A DNA stretch of 64,000 nt from the NCBI GenBank assembly GCA_963693365.1, contig CAVNZM010000017.1, positions 1,984,001 through 2,048,000 of the forward strand. The letters run 5' to 3'. The position numbers and the translations under genes are program-made. Shown here piece by piece: positions 62,889-64,000 of this stretch (positions are counted from its first letter, which is position 1; each line of letters starts with the position of its first letter). Source of the DNA: Amoebidium appalachense (lineage: Eukaryota > Ichthyosporea). A model generated the notes under the pieces. That model saw nothing but the letters and a program-made list of their open reading frames with translations, was not told the DNA's origin and searched no databases.

Positions 62889-62941
62889 GGGGGGGCTGCC
62901 GCCCCCCCAACCCCCGCTAAAGGGGCCTGACGGCCCCTTTA
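62889..62941. repeat. Pair of GC-rich stem-loops (double hairpin)
   Basis: Hairpin 1 (62889-62908) has an 8-bp stem GGGGGGGC/GCCCCCCC with loop TGCC. Hairpin 2 (62918-62941) has a 10-bp stem TAAAGGGGCC/GGCCCCTTTA with loop TGAC. They are nine bases apart in otherwise AT-rich DNA. Confidence 0.85.
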
Positions 62942-63075
62942 TGTCGCTTGGGGATCGAATCGTTCTCCCCTGATTTTACGTCATCGGATCGTGTTTTGTC
63001 CAATCAGGTGCGCGGGGACTTCCGGCGTATGGACTTAGGTGCCCTCCCCCCCCCCCCCCCCCCCCTCTCCACCCC

Positions 63076-63119
<44 letters not shown>

Positions 63120-63494
63120 TTCGTCCCTTTCAAATGAAAACCCTCACATTACAAAAGGTCGCAATGGCTACAACATGCACACACAGAAATCCACCCCACA
63201 AGTAACCAAAGGAGGCTAGGAATAGCATATTTTCAGCATGATACTCCATCTTGGCCCCGTCCTCCCCTGCCCCACTCCGGGCCCCCCAATCCCTTTCCCC
63301 CCTGCCCTTTCCGCCCAACACACACACACTCACTCACTCACTCATCCGCCCACCCCCGGGCACCTTCATCTTCCGTCCGGCAAACCCCTGCCTCCCCTTT
63401 CGACGCACACTCACATGCTCCTTCACCTGAGGCTTTTCCTCTAACCACATGCCACCCCGCCCCTCGCCCTCCCCCCCTCCCCCCCCACACCCAT

Positions 63495-63527
<33 letters not shown>

Positions 63528-63596
63528 GATCGATATCAATAGCCCTCCCTCGGAAGGAATTCTATCCAGGGCGCCTTCTTTTGAAGCCTCTTTTTA

Positions 63597-63783
63597 GTTT
63601 TTTCCATGTATCTTCGCTTTCTGTAATCCTTTGTTTTCCACTTGCACGGGGAGCACGGGGACTCTGCCCGTGTATTCGTACCAGTGCACAGCTCCAAGCT
63701 CCAAGCTCTTTACCATCCCTCTCCTCACTTGCTTCACCGCTTCGAATTCAAACACATATGCATTCACTGTCTCGTATCTCCCC
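63597..63783 (-). CDS. Possible exon of a minus-strand gene at the right edge
   Basis: An open frame of about 62 codons ending in TAA at 63597-63599 has mixed, protein-like composition (YETVNAYVFEFEAVKQVRR, then LGAVHWYEYTGRVPVLPVQ). It lies after a sense-strand poly-G/(GT)n intron-like stretch. Upstream, 63935-63864 (MRLDDWFQRILGLGQESW, ending at CAT/GTGTGT) could be a preceding exon. I recognise no family and the acceptor (GGGAG) is weak. Confidence 0.3.
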
Positions 63784-63790
63784 CTCCCAT

Positions 63791-63830
<40 letters not shown>

Positions 63831-64000
63831 CACACACACACACACACACACACATGGACAAAATACCATGATTCCTGTCCAAGACCAAGAATTCTCTGAA
63901 ACCAATCATCCAATCGCATCACTCCGAAAATAGTATTTGTAACTGGTGTATAGTGTGTGCATTTCTCTATTTCGTTGATCCTACTCGTCAACGTCAAACA

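Larger units (their letters stand above)
61382..63590. other. Downstream of pyruvate formate-lyase: AT-rich and repetitive DNA
   Basis: The first 380 bases are AT-rich, with AATAAA at 61753-61758 as a possible poly(A) signal. After that come (CT)n, poly-C, CA repeats, a diverged duplication (61980-62690), AT-rich segments and poly-C near 63044-63119. No exon is supported before about 63600. Confidence 0.6.

Overview
The window is nuclear DNA of a unicellular eukaryote. Its genes are split into many short exons (34 to 200 bases) joined by GT-AG and occasional GC-AG introns. Introns and intergenic DNA are saturated with very long poly-G/poly-C tracts (up to 87 bases), (CA/TG)n, (GA/CT)n and short dispersed repeats. 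The lineage is not resolved. A pyruvate formate-lyase and a calcium-dependent kinase with a C-terminal EF-hand block argue for a protist or alga rather than an animal or a typical fungus. No rRNA, tRNA or organelle gene was recognised.

Layout. Bases 1-6248: 5' part of a Ras-like GTPase gene (minus strand) whose third intron holds a Penelope-type reverse transcriptase ORF. Bases 6249-16993: about 10.7 kb without a convincing gene, carrying tandem, inverted and dispersed repeats. Bases 16994-24715: ten-exon PX-domain Qc-SNARE (Vam7-like), minus strand. Bases 24716-28306: intergenic, with a CRE/CCAAT promoter-like cluster. Bases 28307-40642: fifteen-exon CDPK-type kinase, minus strand. Bases 41843-47288: seven-exon METTL21-type lysine methyltransferase, minus strand. 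Bases 47289-48380: divergent promoter region. Bases 48381-53808: six-exon secreted or ER thioredoxin fused to a YccV/HspQ-like domain, plus strand. Bases 53809-58381: microsatellites, then unique DNA and a CCAAT-rich promoter. Bases 58382-61381: three-exon pyruvate formate-lyase, plus strand. Bases 61382-64000: AT-rich and repetitive DNA, a double GC hairpin and a possible gene edge.

I assembled the gene models by eye from splice signals, reading phase and family motifs. In the six main models every exon joins in phase and the products have family-typical lengths (306, 507, 230, 342 and 766 residues, plus the partial Ras). The genes do not form one pathway: they cover anaerobic pyruvate metabolism, endolysosomal fusion, calcium signalling, small-GTPase signalling, protein methylation and thiol-disulfide chemistry.

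The most unusual signal is in the introns. (1) On the sense strand many 5' splice sites are followed within about 3-30 bases by long poly-C. (2) At four exon-intron junctions the splice site itself, with some exon sequence, has been tandemly duplicated into the intron. (3) Two families of short repeats, ending at poly-C on the host-gene sense strand, are scattered through the introns; one 395-base copy pair lies in two introns of the same kinase gene. The reverse transcriptase is also bounded by C tracts.
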